NCBI GenBank assembly: GCA_036250195.1
Contig: JAVHZZ010000011.1
Coordinates: 57,634,011-57,698,010 of the forward strand
DNA from: Mixophyes australis
Lineage: Eukaryota > Chordata > Amphibia > Anura > Limnodynastidae
DNA length: 64,000 nt
Direction of reading: 5' to 3'
Position numbers and translations under genes: made by a program. The notes under the pieces were generated by a model. The model searched no databases and was not told the origin of the DNA. It was given only the letters and a program-made list of their open reading frames with translations. Positions 56,216 to 64,000 of this stretch are shown piece after piece; positions within the stretch are counted from its first letter, which is position 1; the number at the start of each line of letters is the position of its first letter.

Positions 56216-56849
56216 TAATAATAAAGAAGTGCAAACTTAACCGTTTGTGACGCATACTCTGTATCTCCCATGTGTGTTTCCTGGAATACATAAAACCAAC
56301 ATTAGTAGCAGAGTATATACACACTTCATTTTAAATAATGAATCTCAGTCAAATAAATTATCATGAGCCACTGCAATTAGAAGAATGAGTGTTACAATGA
56401 CCCATTGTTAATTTGTAACTTTGTACTTCTCCTGCAATCTCCTTAATTACTAGATATATATTTTTCTTTGTCTGTCCTTATCTACAGAGAAGAACAAAAC
56501 AAAGTTAGTATCAAAGAAAAACAAACATTTTTATTTCTTTACTTTTAATCCTTCTCATCGACCAGCAACAGGAAAGTAAACACAAAACAACAGAAAACAA
56601 ACAAACAACAAAATATACACTTAAGTTACTCCTTTTTAAATCTGAACAGTTACACTTAACACAGATTAACAGTTAACTTACCTGTTTGTAGAATTACAAG
56701 TATGACTTGACCCCTAGTGTTGGCTATTTTTCTCCCGCAAAGCACTTGCTGCTATGATGTGTTCGGGCAGCTGTTGCGAAACCTCTGGGACTCGTGTGTG
56801 CCTTCTTTGTGGGTATCTATGTTATTCCCTCCTAGGTGGCTGTGAGCTT

Positions 56850-57682
56850 ACTTATCTACAGTGCTTCCTTGTGTGTCCCTCCTTAAGGCAGTTAAAACAC
56901 TTCGATGTTTCTTTCATTCCTTATAATATGTATGAGTCTGTGGATGTGTATATAATCCTTCGAAAGCCTGGATACTTACCATCATTAACCTATCACTTTG
57001 CACCTCTTTGTCCTTACCTATATTTTTGTCATGCTCCACGGCAGACTCTCTATGAGCATCCACCGTGATTCCCCTCCAATTAGGTAAAGAGGTTTGCACC
57101 CTGATTTCAAATTTTCCTTGAGGCCATCCATTAAAACTGAAACAGATACATTCTTTTTACTTTCTCTGCTACTCTCACTAATTTCAGCCGCTGCCCTGCT
57201 GGTGGGACCGCACCCTTTCCTTGTCTATGTGGTACCTCTGCATGATAATAACATGGGCAATGGCTGAAATGACGGTGGGTTCATCATCTTCTTCAGAAAC
57301 ATTATCGTTAAAATGGCTTAATACAGGACATAAATAAATTGGTTTATTTTTTTAAAAAATTCAATCGGCTGTACTTTCCACCCAATCGCATATGGCGGCG
57401 GGGGCGCGCTTGCGCTCCATTCTCCTCGCTTTGCAACACTTCCTTCTGGTCTGCACGCGCTACCTTGCCATGTGCCCCCTTCTTGTTGCCACAGTTTTAT
57501 GCAGTCATTGTGTTTAATTCTCTTATTCATTGATTTAATCAAACATATTTTATCTCTAATAGTGCTTAGTACCTCTGAATCGAAACTAACAACCTTGGGA
57601 AAAGGTCTCGCACATTTCCTGGTCATCTTGACCCAATTGTCGCAGTACGCCGTTGTGTACGCACCGTATTTCCAACACATAG
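56850..57682 (-). pseudogene. ERV gag, downstream part (matrix end, PPPPY, zinc knuckle)
   Basis: The matrix-like frame continues from solo LTR E to about 57330 and holds PPPPY at 57404-57390, a late-domain motif that recruits NEDD4-type ubiquitin ligases for budding. A further frame (57099-56914) has LPNWRGITVDAHRES, resembling the capsid end of gammaretrovirus-like Gag. The nucleocapsid has one CX2CX4HX4C knuckle at 56899-56858 (CFNCLKEGHTRKHC), with a TAG a few codons later. Frames are not continuous. Broken. Confidence 0.72.
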
Positions 57683-59473
57683 TGTCACTCACCGGACTGT
57701 GAGTGCTTCTTCCCGTATATTTAGGAACCGTGGCCGTCCTCCATCCTGAGGGTCTGCGCATGCGCAGCCCTTTCAAACCCTTCAGTACCTGTTTCTTTAA
57801 CTTAATTGGCAGATCAGGCAACACTCCCTATATTAAGCACCTGTGGTCAATACCACGTTGCCTGATCTTGGAGTCTCATTCCCCATGAGCCTCTGAAGGT
57901 GTTCCTGTGTTTCCTCGTGTATTCAGCGCTGCTGATTCCTGTGGTTTCCAGACCACTTCTACTCCTGTGGTTTCCAGACCACTTCTACTCCTGTGGTTTC
58001 CAAACCACTTCTACCCTCCTGTGTATCATCGTGACTGTTAGCTGATTCCTATCCGCTGCCACCGTGCACTACAGTCTTCAAACCACTTCAACCCACCTGT
58101 GTGTCATCGTGACTGTTAGCTGATTCCTATCCGCTGCCTCCGTGCACTACAGTCTTCTATCTACTTCAACTCGCCTGTGTTTCATCGTGACTGTTTGGCT
58201 GATTCCTACCTGCTGCCTCCGTGCACTTCAGTCTTCAGCTCATCTCATCTCTCCCGTGTTTCCTCGAGACTGCTACAACTGATTCCTATCCGCTTCTCTC
58301 CGTGCTCAACAGTTCCAGCTCAGCTCTGCTCTCCCGTGTTTCATCATGGCTGCACCTGCTGGTTGCTACCCACTACCTCAGTGTACCTGCAGAGTCCTGC
58401 TGACCGCTACTCCTCAGCTCTACTCGTGTCTACAACAGCTGATCCGCTCTCCGTGCTTCTCGGTGTTCCTGCTGGTCTCTACTCGCCAGTCTGCATCGGA
58501 TCTGCGCCTCACTGCTTTCATCTCGTCTAGACCATCGCTACTCTTCAGGGTCCACCAGGAGTCCAGTTCTACATACTACTGCTTCCTGAGTATTTGTTCC
58601 CCTGCTGGTCTACCTACCTGTGCGCTGCACCTACTTGATTACCGCTTCACTCTTCTGGGACTTCGCATCCTGCTGGCTTCCAGCCGTTCAGGTATCTCTG
58701 CATTCCTGTCTGACAGCCTGCTCCTGAATCACGGTATGCATACTTCTCATTGACTGTGCTGGTGTATTGCATATCTTGCTGGACTGAGTTTGTTCTCCTC
58801 TGGAGTTTACTATCCGCTGAGACTATTACCATCATTGACTGTGTTATCTGTTGCCCGGATAGTTTCAGTGACTTTCTATTATTGCAGTGCTGTTCAGTCA
58901 TTACTATATTGTGCATGTTATTGTGGATCAAGTTTAAGGTGCCCGTGTATCCTCTGTATTGCAGTCTCTCCCCGTGCTCCTCCTCACATATATATTCAGT
59001 GGTACAACTTGCTAGAGGCAGACCACTGATCCCTGTTTCCTGTGTCATCTGTTCCAGTATCCTCTCACATAGCAGTGGTACAACTTGCTAACGCAGACCA
59101 CTGACTCCCCGGATACCTCCACTTGGATTCCATTCCTTCACTCTGACAGCGGTACAACTTGCTATCCGCAGACCGCTGACTCTCATCACCTCCTCGTTCC
59201 TGTTGGACATTCCTCCTCACTATAGCAGTGGTACAACTTGCTACCGCAGACCACTGACTACCCTCACGTGTCCTTTGTCCATACAGTTCCTCGTGTATTA
59301 CTACATCCATATTACCAGTGCTGCTAGTCATAGACTTTCCTGAGCATCTCTATCATCTGCTATTTCCTGTTCCGTGATCACCCTGCTACCAGAGTACCAT
59401 ATTACCATCTATACTGCTCTGGTAAGCCTATCACCTGGTGATCCCTGGGTAAAGACTCCTAGTGCCCGTGACA
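57683..59473 (+). repeat. solo LTR E, relative of family D LTR
   Basis: 1791 bp, TGTCACTCACC...CGTGACA, with 5-bp duplication CATAG (57678-57682, 59474-59478). A TATA-like TATATTAAG lies at 57829-57837 and TTGCCTGATCTT at 57858-57869, the same self-primer 12-mer as D. It carries a GTGGTTTCCAGACCAC hairpin repeated at about 57940-58015, a second block at 58020-58270, and four covarying hairpins at 58998-59027, 59074-59102, 59148-59177 and 59227-59255. Confidence 0.93.
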
Positions 59474-59554
59474 CATAGTATGTCTTGCCAAACCAATCGG
59501 CTCATCTTTAGGCAGCACCTCATTGACCATCTCTAGCGTTTGCTTAGCACCCAT
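59474..59554 (-). pseudogene. ERV gag start, cut by solo LTR E
   Basis: ATG at 59554 followed by MGAKQT, an N-myristoylation pattern typical of retroviral matrix proteins. The frame stays open to the CATAG duplication and resumes in phase at 57682 on the far side of LTR E. Confidence 0.7.
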
Positions 59555-60486
59555 GTGGAAACGGAATTTTCCAACACTTCGCAGCACACAACTACCACTA
59601 GAGATTTTTATTGTCTGTGGACGAATTACACAAGCTGCGTCCTCTCACTTCTTCTCAACTGTGTACAACTGAACAACAACACGCGATTGCCAGTGTACCG
59701 AGTGAGGACTTCTAACACAGAAACTGGGAGAACAAAAGTATCAACTTTGCAATACCCTGCCTTTCCAGCACACCTGCTGAGTATTTTACAACTGGTAGAA
59801 CTAAGTATTTACTAATACCAGCCTTGCCAGCGTATTTCCTCCAATACCTTCCCAAGTCACAATACTATTGGGCGTGCCCAATAGTATTTGCAAAATCATA
59901 GTAATTCCTAGCAAATTTGTAGTAATTCATCACCAGTATACCTGCTGTGTATACCGGTTATCGGCTGTCCTACCCGTCTCGTCAAACAGCAACCAATATT
60001 CTCTGTCTCATTTCAACAATCAACTTTCACTTCATAATCACACAATTCTCATACACATACATCTTAGTTTTCTGCAGAAAAATACTTTCCCAAACGTTTG
60101 TAATAACTTTTCAGAGGCTTTAACAATTGATCATACTATAGATATAACAAGACTATCTATCAAAACGACTGATTAAACACGTGGCAACAATACCGGAAAT
60201 ATACATACGCAATGCAGGAAGTATATATACGCTATGCAAAATAAATCACATTAAAACGCACAGTGAAAATAAAAGAAACAGTTTTATTTCTTGTCCCTAG
60301 ATTCAAATCAGTGTTCCTTGGATAACACAAAAACGGACATTCGGTTTCACAACACAGAATGATAAACAGGCTTTGAACACATTGCGTTCTTACCTGTATA
60401 TGACGCATGTTCACCCTTTGTTGAGGAACCAAAATCCATAGGCTTTGCAAATCTTCCAGTAGCGTGATCTCCGCTGCGAGCCCCCA
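59555..60486 (-). promoter_or_regulatory. ERV leader with primer site and splice donor
   Basis: The minus strand from 60486 reads TGGGGGCTCG, the first ten bases of a tRNA-Pro primer site; the following eight bases do not match. About 85 nt downstream CAG/GTAAGA (cut at 60394/60393) is a consensus splice donor, as expected for subgenomic env splicing. No long frame precedes the gag ATG. Confidence 0.55.
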
Positions 60487-60553
60487 CATTATTAAAGTTA
60501 TTTCATCGCTTACCAATAAACATTGTCTGCTGCAAATTTGTGTGGTTCTAAAT
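60487..60553 (-). repeat. ERV 5' LTR remnant
   Basis: About 65 bp matching the end of the LTR at 62870 and 38830 (CGCTTACCAATAAACATTGTCTGC). It then changes abruptly to L2-type LINE sequence, so most of this LTR has been lost. Confidence 0.65.
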
Positions 60554-60735
60554 CATAATAGTATGAGATAGTATAGAAGGAGAGAGGTCAGGGGAAGAGA
60601 TATAGATTTGGGTGTCATAAGCGTAGAGGTGATATTGGAGGTTGAAAGAGCGAATTAGTGCCCCAAGAGAAGAGGCGTACAATCAGAGGAGAGAAAGTGA
60701 GACAGGCGTTTGTATACTAATTGCTCAAGTATTTT
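60553..60735 (-). pseudogene. L2-type LINE RT fragments
   Basis: SKILEQLVYKRLSHFLS (an early RT block) is followed shortly by YHLYAYDTQIYISSPDL, the catalytic YADDTQ box with the first aspartate changed to tyrosine. The RT blocks normally between them are missing, so there is an internal deletion. Inactive. Confidence 0.65.
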
Positions 60736-60738
60736 GGA

Positions 60739-60881
60739 GGCATGCTCGGCTCTTGCAGCGGAGTCCATACTTCCTTGAAGGGTCCCTGGTGGAAACCAGA
60801 GCCGTGTTAGACTCTGCGCCTCAGTACTCAGTAGTGCCAACTGTTGGTAGGTGTCACCATCTTCATCCTCGTGGATGTGAC
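60739..60881 (+). repeat. gypsy LTR fragment related to family A
   Basis: The plus strand matches the reverse complement of LTR A over GCAGCGGAGTCCATACTTCC, then TAGACTC.GCGCC and a GTGACA end, with moderate divergence. It is truncated on the left and sits inside the L2 copy. Confidence 0.6.
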
Positions 60882-60899
60882 AGGTACAGTGAGTGGAAT

Positions 60900-61077
60900 T
60901 TGGCATAAGGAAATATCTAGTCGAATGGTGTCAATTTTGTCTTTGAAATAGGTGGCAAAATCATAGGCAGTGAGGAAGGAAGGAGGAGGAGGTGCAGGTG
61001 GGTAGAGAAGTGATTTAAATGTGGCAAATAGGAGATGTAGGTTAAAAGACTGGGTGGATATTAGAGATTTGAAGAAT
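60900..61077 (-). pseudogene. L2-type LINE linker, second piece
   Basis: Resumes after one GTTTG copy with FFKSLISTQ, then LLYPPAPPPPSFLTAYDFATYF and KDKID, the conserved proline-rich block before RT. Confidence 0.7.
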
Positions 61078-61082
61078 GTTTG

Positions 61083-61506
61083 TGTCACACTTCTGGTATC
61101 ACAAACGGAACCCAATAGCCAGATAGTTCTGTAGTAAACAGGATTTATTTTGATATATATAAATCTCAAGTATCCAACAAGTGAAATCCACAGTCTCAAG
61201 ACAGATAAAGCTGTGGTAGAAATATCAACAATTGTATTCCAAATCACAAGAGGGAGCAAGGTTCTGGGGAAGTATGTAGTTCAGATACAAACACAATACT
61301 CAAGCAAAGGCATCAAAACAGGAAGTGCCTTTTCTAGGCCCAAACAGGAAATGAGATCCAAGATGGAATCTTCATGAGACAGTCCCGACCATCTTGGATA
61401 AGGGCTATTGTAAGGGCAAGTTCATATCAGAGAACAAAGATGGAATCTTCATGAGACAGTCCCAGCCATCTTGGATAAGGGCAATTCTAAGGGCAAGTTC
61501 ATAACA
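61083..61506. repeat. solo LTR inside L2 LINE
   Basis: TGTCACAC...CATAACA, 424 bp, with the 5-bp duplication GTTTG (61078-61082, 61507-61511). Removing it rejoins the LINE frame. An internal direct duplication of about 80 bp (61356-61428 and 61437-61504, GATGGAATCTTCATGAGACA) is present. The family is unknown, probably gypsy-like from TGTCAC and the 5-bp duplication. Confidence 0.78.
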
Positions 61507-61511
61507 GTTTG

Positions 61512-61772
61512 TTTGGCAATTGAAAGGGCAGTACTGTAAGATGAAAGGATGAATTTATAGTGGAGAAAATCGGGATAGGTACGAGATATTTTCCAGTGGC
61601 GCTCTGCAGTGAGGGAGCACTTTTGCAAGTAGCGGGTCTGTTTGTTGTGCCATGGCTGGGGTTTGGATTGTCGGAGGCTATATGCAGTAGCTGGAGCTGC
61701 ATTGTCTAGGGCTAAAGTGAGTGTTTTGTTAAAGAAAGAGGCAGCCTGATTAGGACAGGACAATGCAGTCAT
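61512..61772 (-). pseudogene. L2-type LINE linker between EN and RT, first piece
   Basis: Pattern FFNKTLTLALDNAAPAT, then WHNKQTRYLQ and AERHWKISR, characteristic of the inter-domain linker of L2/CR1-type proteins. It is cut after AKQT by the solo LTR. Confidence 0.68.
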
Positions 61773-61784
61773 TGGAGAAAATAG

Positions 61785-62426
61785 TCATTTTAGTGAAAAT
61801 GAGAACTGGATTGAGTACTTAGGTTTCGTTGTGTACGTGTGTATTTGGGTGCAGGGGGAAGGGCATAAGGTAAGGTGAGACTGAAGGAAAGGATGTTGTG
61901 GTCGGAGAGTGGGAAGGCTAAATTGAAGAAAATGGGGAGTGCCCATCACAGTGGGTGGGAGATGAAGTCCATTGGAAGAGACCAAAGGAGGAAGTAAGTG
62001 AAAGAAGTTTAGTGGCAGAAGAGACAGTGGGATTATCAATGGGAATGTTGAAATCACCTAGTATGAGTGTAGGCAGGTCAAAGGATAGGAAATAAGTGAG
62101 CCAGGCTCTAAAGTTGTCAAGGAATTGGAAAACTGAACCTGGGGGCGATAAATGACAGCAACATGAAGGTGGAGAGGATAAAATAGACAGATAGTGTGGA
62201 CTTCAAAGGAAGATAATGAGAGGGAGGTTTCAGAGGGTATCACTTGAAAGGTGCAGCTTGGAGAGAGTAGAATGCCTACTTCACCACCTTGTCTGTTTCC
62301 AGGTCTGGGAGTGTGGCTGAGGGAGAGTCCCCCATAGGAGAGAGCTGCAGGGGATATAGTGTAAGAGGAGGTGAGCCAGGTTTCTGTAATGGCAAGGAGG
62401 TTGAGGGATTTTGAAATTAACAAATT
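61785..62426 (-). pseudogene. L2-type LINE endonuclease domain
   Basis: SLNLLAITETWL (62400-62365) is the hallmark EN block with catalytic E. SHTPRPGNRQGGEVGILLSP and VAVIYRPQ follow in family order. The frame shifts near 62057, and the remaining EN segment (61785-62057) is diverged, with no clear SDH triad. Confidence 0.75.
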
Positions 62427-62432
62427 ATGGAT

Positions 62433-62773
62433 GGGGCAGCACGGTGGCTAAGTGGTTAGCACTTCTGCCTTACAGCTCTGGGGTCATGAGTTCAATTCCC
62501 AACCATGGCCTTATCTGCGAGGAGTTTGTATGTTCTCCCCATGTTTGCGTGGGTTTCCTCTGGGTGCTCCGATTTCCACCCACACTCCAAAATCATACTG
62601 GTAGGTTAATTGGCTGCTAACAAATTAACCCTAATCTGTGTGTGTGTATGTGTGTTAGGGAATTTAGACTGCAAGCCCCAATGGGGCAAGCACTGACATG
62701 AGTGAGTTCTCTGTACAGCACTGCGGATTTAGTGGCGCTATATAAATAAATGGTGATGATGACGATAATGATG
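62433..62773 (+). mobile_element. full-length tRNA-headed SINE
   Basis: Flanked by ATGGAT (62427-62432, 62774-62779). The head carries an A box (TGGCTAAGTGGTTAGC) and a B box (GAGTTCAATTCC, 62488-62499) for RNA polymerase III. The central part (GTATGTTCTCCCCATG, GTGGGTTTCC) matches the conserved V-SINE core, and the tail ends GCTATATAAATAAATGG plus GAT-type repeats. The head is SINE-derived, not a functional tRNA gene. Confidence 0.88.
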
Positions 62774-62869
62774 ATGGATCTAAGTTTGTTACAAACAGAT
62801 TCCATAGTGCACAGGAAAAAGGAAGAGATGGTAGTAATGATATGCGGATAAGGTTGCCGGGATTGGAAG

Positions 62870-63709
62870 TGTTAAGTGCGTATTGTCGCTAACCAATAAC
62901 GATTGTCGAACCTCGATTTGTGTTTCCAAAGCACAAAGATTTATTCTCAAAAAGTAGCAGAATAATTCAAGTGAAATAATAATAAGTACAGCCGTTACTT
63001 ATCGCAGGCGCTCTGGATCCAGTGTACAGTCATTCAATCCTGAAGTCTGGGGACAAGATGTCTGAACACTAGATGAGAAGCTGCTGCTTATATGCACACA
63101 GGAATACAGTAAAAACAATGAAGTTGGTATAGCTTGCTTCTATTGGTCCAGGTTTCAGGAAGGTCCAAGGGGTTGTCAATCATTGGCTAGTTCATCCTAA
63201 AGAATCCAAAGGAGGGGGTCATCTCTCCAGGGGGTATGCTCTGCTCTTCCCGCCAAGATTCCTTAGTCTTAAGTAGTTCATAATTCCCTATCATTCATAA
63301 CTTGTGTATGCACTCTGCGATTCCTTCGCAGAGTGAACCAAACAGTAGCAAATGTTAAGAGGTTTATTATGATACCACACATGATATGATTCCTTCAACC
63401 TGTTCCATATATTTCACTAATGTGCATATAACTCATATTATAACACATAAATACTACTATATTTAGACATAAATGACTATGTGTTGCAACTACCATTAAT
63501 GTGTACTATTTTACAAATATGCGTGTTTGTGCGAATGTATGTAAAAGACCAAATACTGTTGCTGCCGCGTGTTGTAGCTGCGTACGTCCTTCCACGCCGT
63601 AGCGTGCCATTGTACGTCGTAGCGTACCGTACGCATCTTTTCAGACAAAGACAACCAAGTTTGCTCGATTTTAATTGAAATGACTTTATCCAATTTGCTG
63701 ACTTCGACA
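62870..63709 (-). repeat. solo LTR of the class-I-like ERV
   Basis: Homologous to the ERV LTR at 38830-39458 plus 52339-52511. Plus-strand ends TGTTAAG...TTCGACA. The flanks GAAG (62866-62869) and AAAG (63710-63713) could be a 4-bp duplication with one change. A perfect 10-bp-arm hairpin CACTCTGCGA / TCGCAGAGTG lies near 63310-63335. It is inserted in the L2 LINE and is unoccupied at the place where the other copy holds dimer D. Confidence 0.72.
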
Positions 63710-63777
63710 AAAGTATGGGATGGATGGAAAAGTTTGAGGTGCAGCGAGGAGCGTGAGCAGATAATGGGGATTGTACG

Positions 63778-63813
63778 GGGACAAGGGTTAGTCAAGATAT
63801 CACCAGCAACCAT
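63778..63813 (-). other. degenerate 2A-like peptide at L2 ORF start
   Basis: LLLMVAGDILTNPCP read on the minus strand around ATG 63813. Functional 2A skipping motifs read D-V/I-E-x-N-P-G-P; here the glutamate is L and the glycine is C. Such motifs are known at the N-terminus of some LINE proteins. Confidence 0.5.
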
Positions 63814-63827
63814 GAGAAGGAGTTAAG

Positions 63828-64000
63828 ATGTCGGATCCCATGGGAGAACCTTCAGCTAAAGACATGCTTCAACATTTGGTTGCACGAGTTGAGCAACAGG
63901 AAGGTAGATGTTACAGTGCCTTCAAACCATGGCCGTCCGCTTGGATACTCTGCAAGCCGCACAGTCTTCTGCTTCTTTTCTTCCTCCAGAGCAACCAACT
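63828..64000 (+). pseudogene. gypsy gag N-terminus, cut by window end
   Basis: ATG 63828 starts MSDPMGEPSAKDMLQHLVARV, the same N-terminus as gag of D and A. A small deletion near 63905 shifts the frame; the continuing frame reads CLQTMAVRLDTLQAAQSS. No LTR or primer site is seen directly upstream, where the L2 LINE abuts. Confidence 0.7.

Larger units (their letters stand above)
38830..60553 (-). mobile_element. class-I-like endogenous retrovirus, degraded, holding other insertions
   Basis: Minus-strand order: 5' LTR remnant (60553-60487), a primer site with the first ten bases of a tRNA-Pro type site, splice donor, gag with N-terminal MGAKQT, PPPPY motif and one zinc knuckle, integrase remnant, polypurine tract (52525-52512) and 3' LTR (52511-38830, split). 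Insertions inside it are the gypsy dimer D in the 3' LTR, solo LTR E in gag, and a SINE tail near 56100. Coding capacity is destroyed by stops, shifts and insertions. The left boundary is approximate. Confidence 0.75.
60553..63825 (-). mobile_element. L2-type LINE, broken by several insertions
   Basis: Minus-strand order: a 2A-like start (63813), N-terminal region, [ERV LTR 62870-63709], cysteine-containing stretch, [SINE 62433-62773], endonuclease (62426-61785), linker (61772-61512), [solo LTR 61083-61506], linker (61077-60900), [LTR fragment], RT pieces (60735-60553). The RT is incomplete and the 3' end is missing. Old copy. Confidence 0.75.

Noticed and set aside
56754..57068. Plus-strand 104-codon frame
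   Set aside because: It is antisense to the ERV nucleocapsid zinc knuckle and capsid end, which have specific motifs.
58177..58753. Open frames of 117-135 codons rich in S, L and P
   Set aside because: They lie within solo LTR E and reflect its internal repeats; no start context or family similarity.
62445..62500. tRNA gene
   Set aside because: A and B boxes are present, but the sequence is the head of a SINE bounded by ATGGAT duplications and does not form a complete tRNA.

Overview
This window holds no recognisable host gene. It is a nest of transposable elements from a vertebrate genome, most likely an amphibian (anuran). That guess is inference from the mix of elements: chromodomain-bearing Ty3/gypsy elements of the Tf1/sushi type, an L1-superfamily LINE, an L2-type LINE, a Penelope-like element (PLE), a retrovirus-like element (ERV), a Tc1/mariner terminus, and a tRNA-headed SINE whose tail ends in a GAT-type repeat. 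No long spliced host coding region, rRNA or functional tRNA gene was seen.

Layout. 1-2868: degraded gypsy element F (minus). 2869-4640: unassigned, with a diverged tandem duplication. 4643-17728: L1-type LINE (plus) with an intact ORF1 and a broken ORF2, split by gypsy element A (11662-17173, minus; target duplication CCCTT). 17729-18900: a microsatellite and LTR-like sequence. About 19000-36260: a rearranged PLE. Its GIY-YIG endonuclease region is split by gypsy element C (22239-34606, plus; AACAC), which is itself split by gypsy element B (26578-32140, minus; GAGTT; same family as A). 37795-38255: solo LTR (ATAG). About 38830-60553: a class-I-like ERV (minus). Its 3' LTR holds a tandem dimer of gypsy family D (39459-52333; three LTRs, two internal regions, one ACCAT duplication), and its gag holds a 1.8-kb solo LTR, E (57683-59473; CATAG). 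60553-63825: an L2-type LINE (minus) carrying two solo LTRs, an LTR fragment and a complete SINE. 63828-64000: the start of another gypsy gag (plus).

The most notable signals are in the gypsy elements. In all four families with an internal region (A/B, C, D, F), the bases just inside the 5' LTR, where a tRNA primer would normally bind, are complementary over 9-12 nt to the predicted 5' end of the element's own RNA, about 30 nt downstream of a TATA-like box. This is the arrangement of Tf1-type self-priming. The D/E and C LTRs carry tandem hairpins between that RNA start and the primer site, and the stems change in a compensatory way between units. The gag-pol junction of A, B and C is a correctly phased G GGA AAC slippery heptamer, followed in A and B by a strong stem-loop, as in PEG10 and its sushi relatives. 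The D dimer has a mosaic middle LTR that records unequal recombination. Both A and B carry the same one-base frameshift inside gag.

LTR pairs of A (about three substitutions and one 13-bp deletion) and B (about seven substitutions) are very similar, so these insertions are recent. F, the PLE, the ERV and the L2 copy are old. Nearly every boundary call rests on TG...CA ends plus target-site duplications read directly from the sequence.
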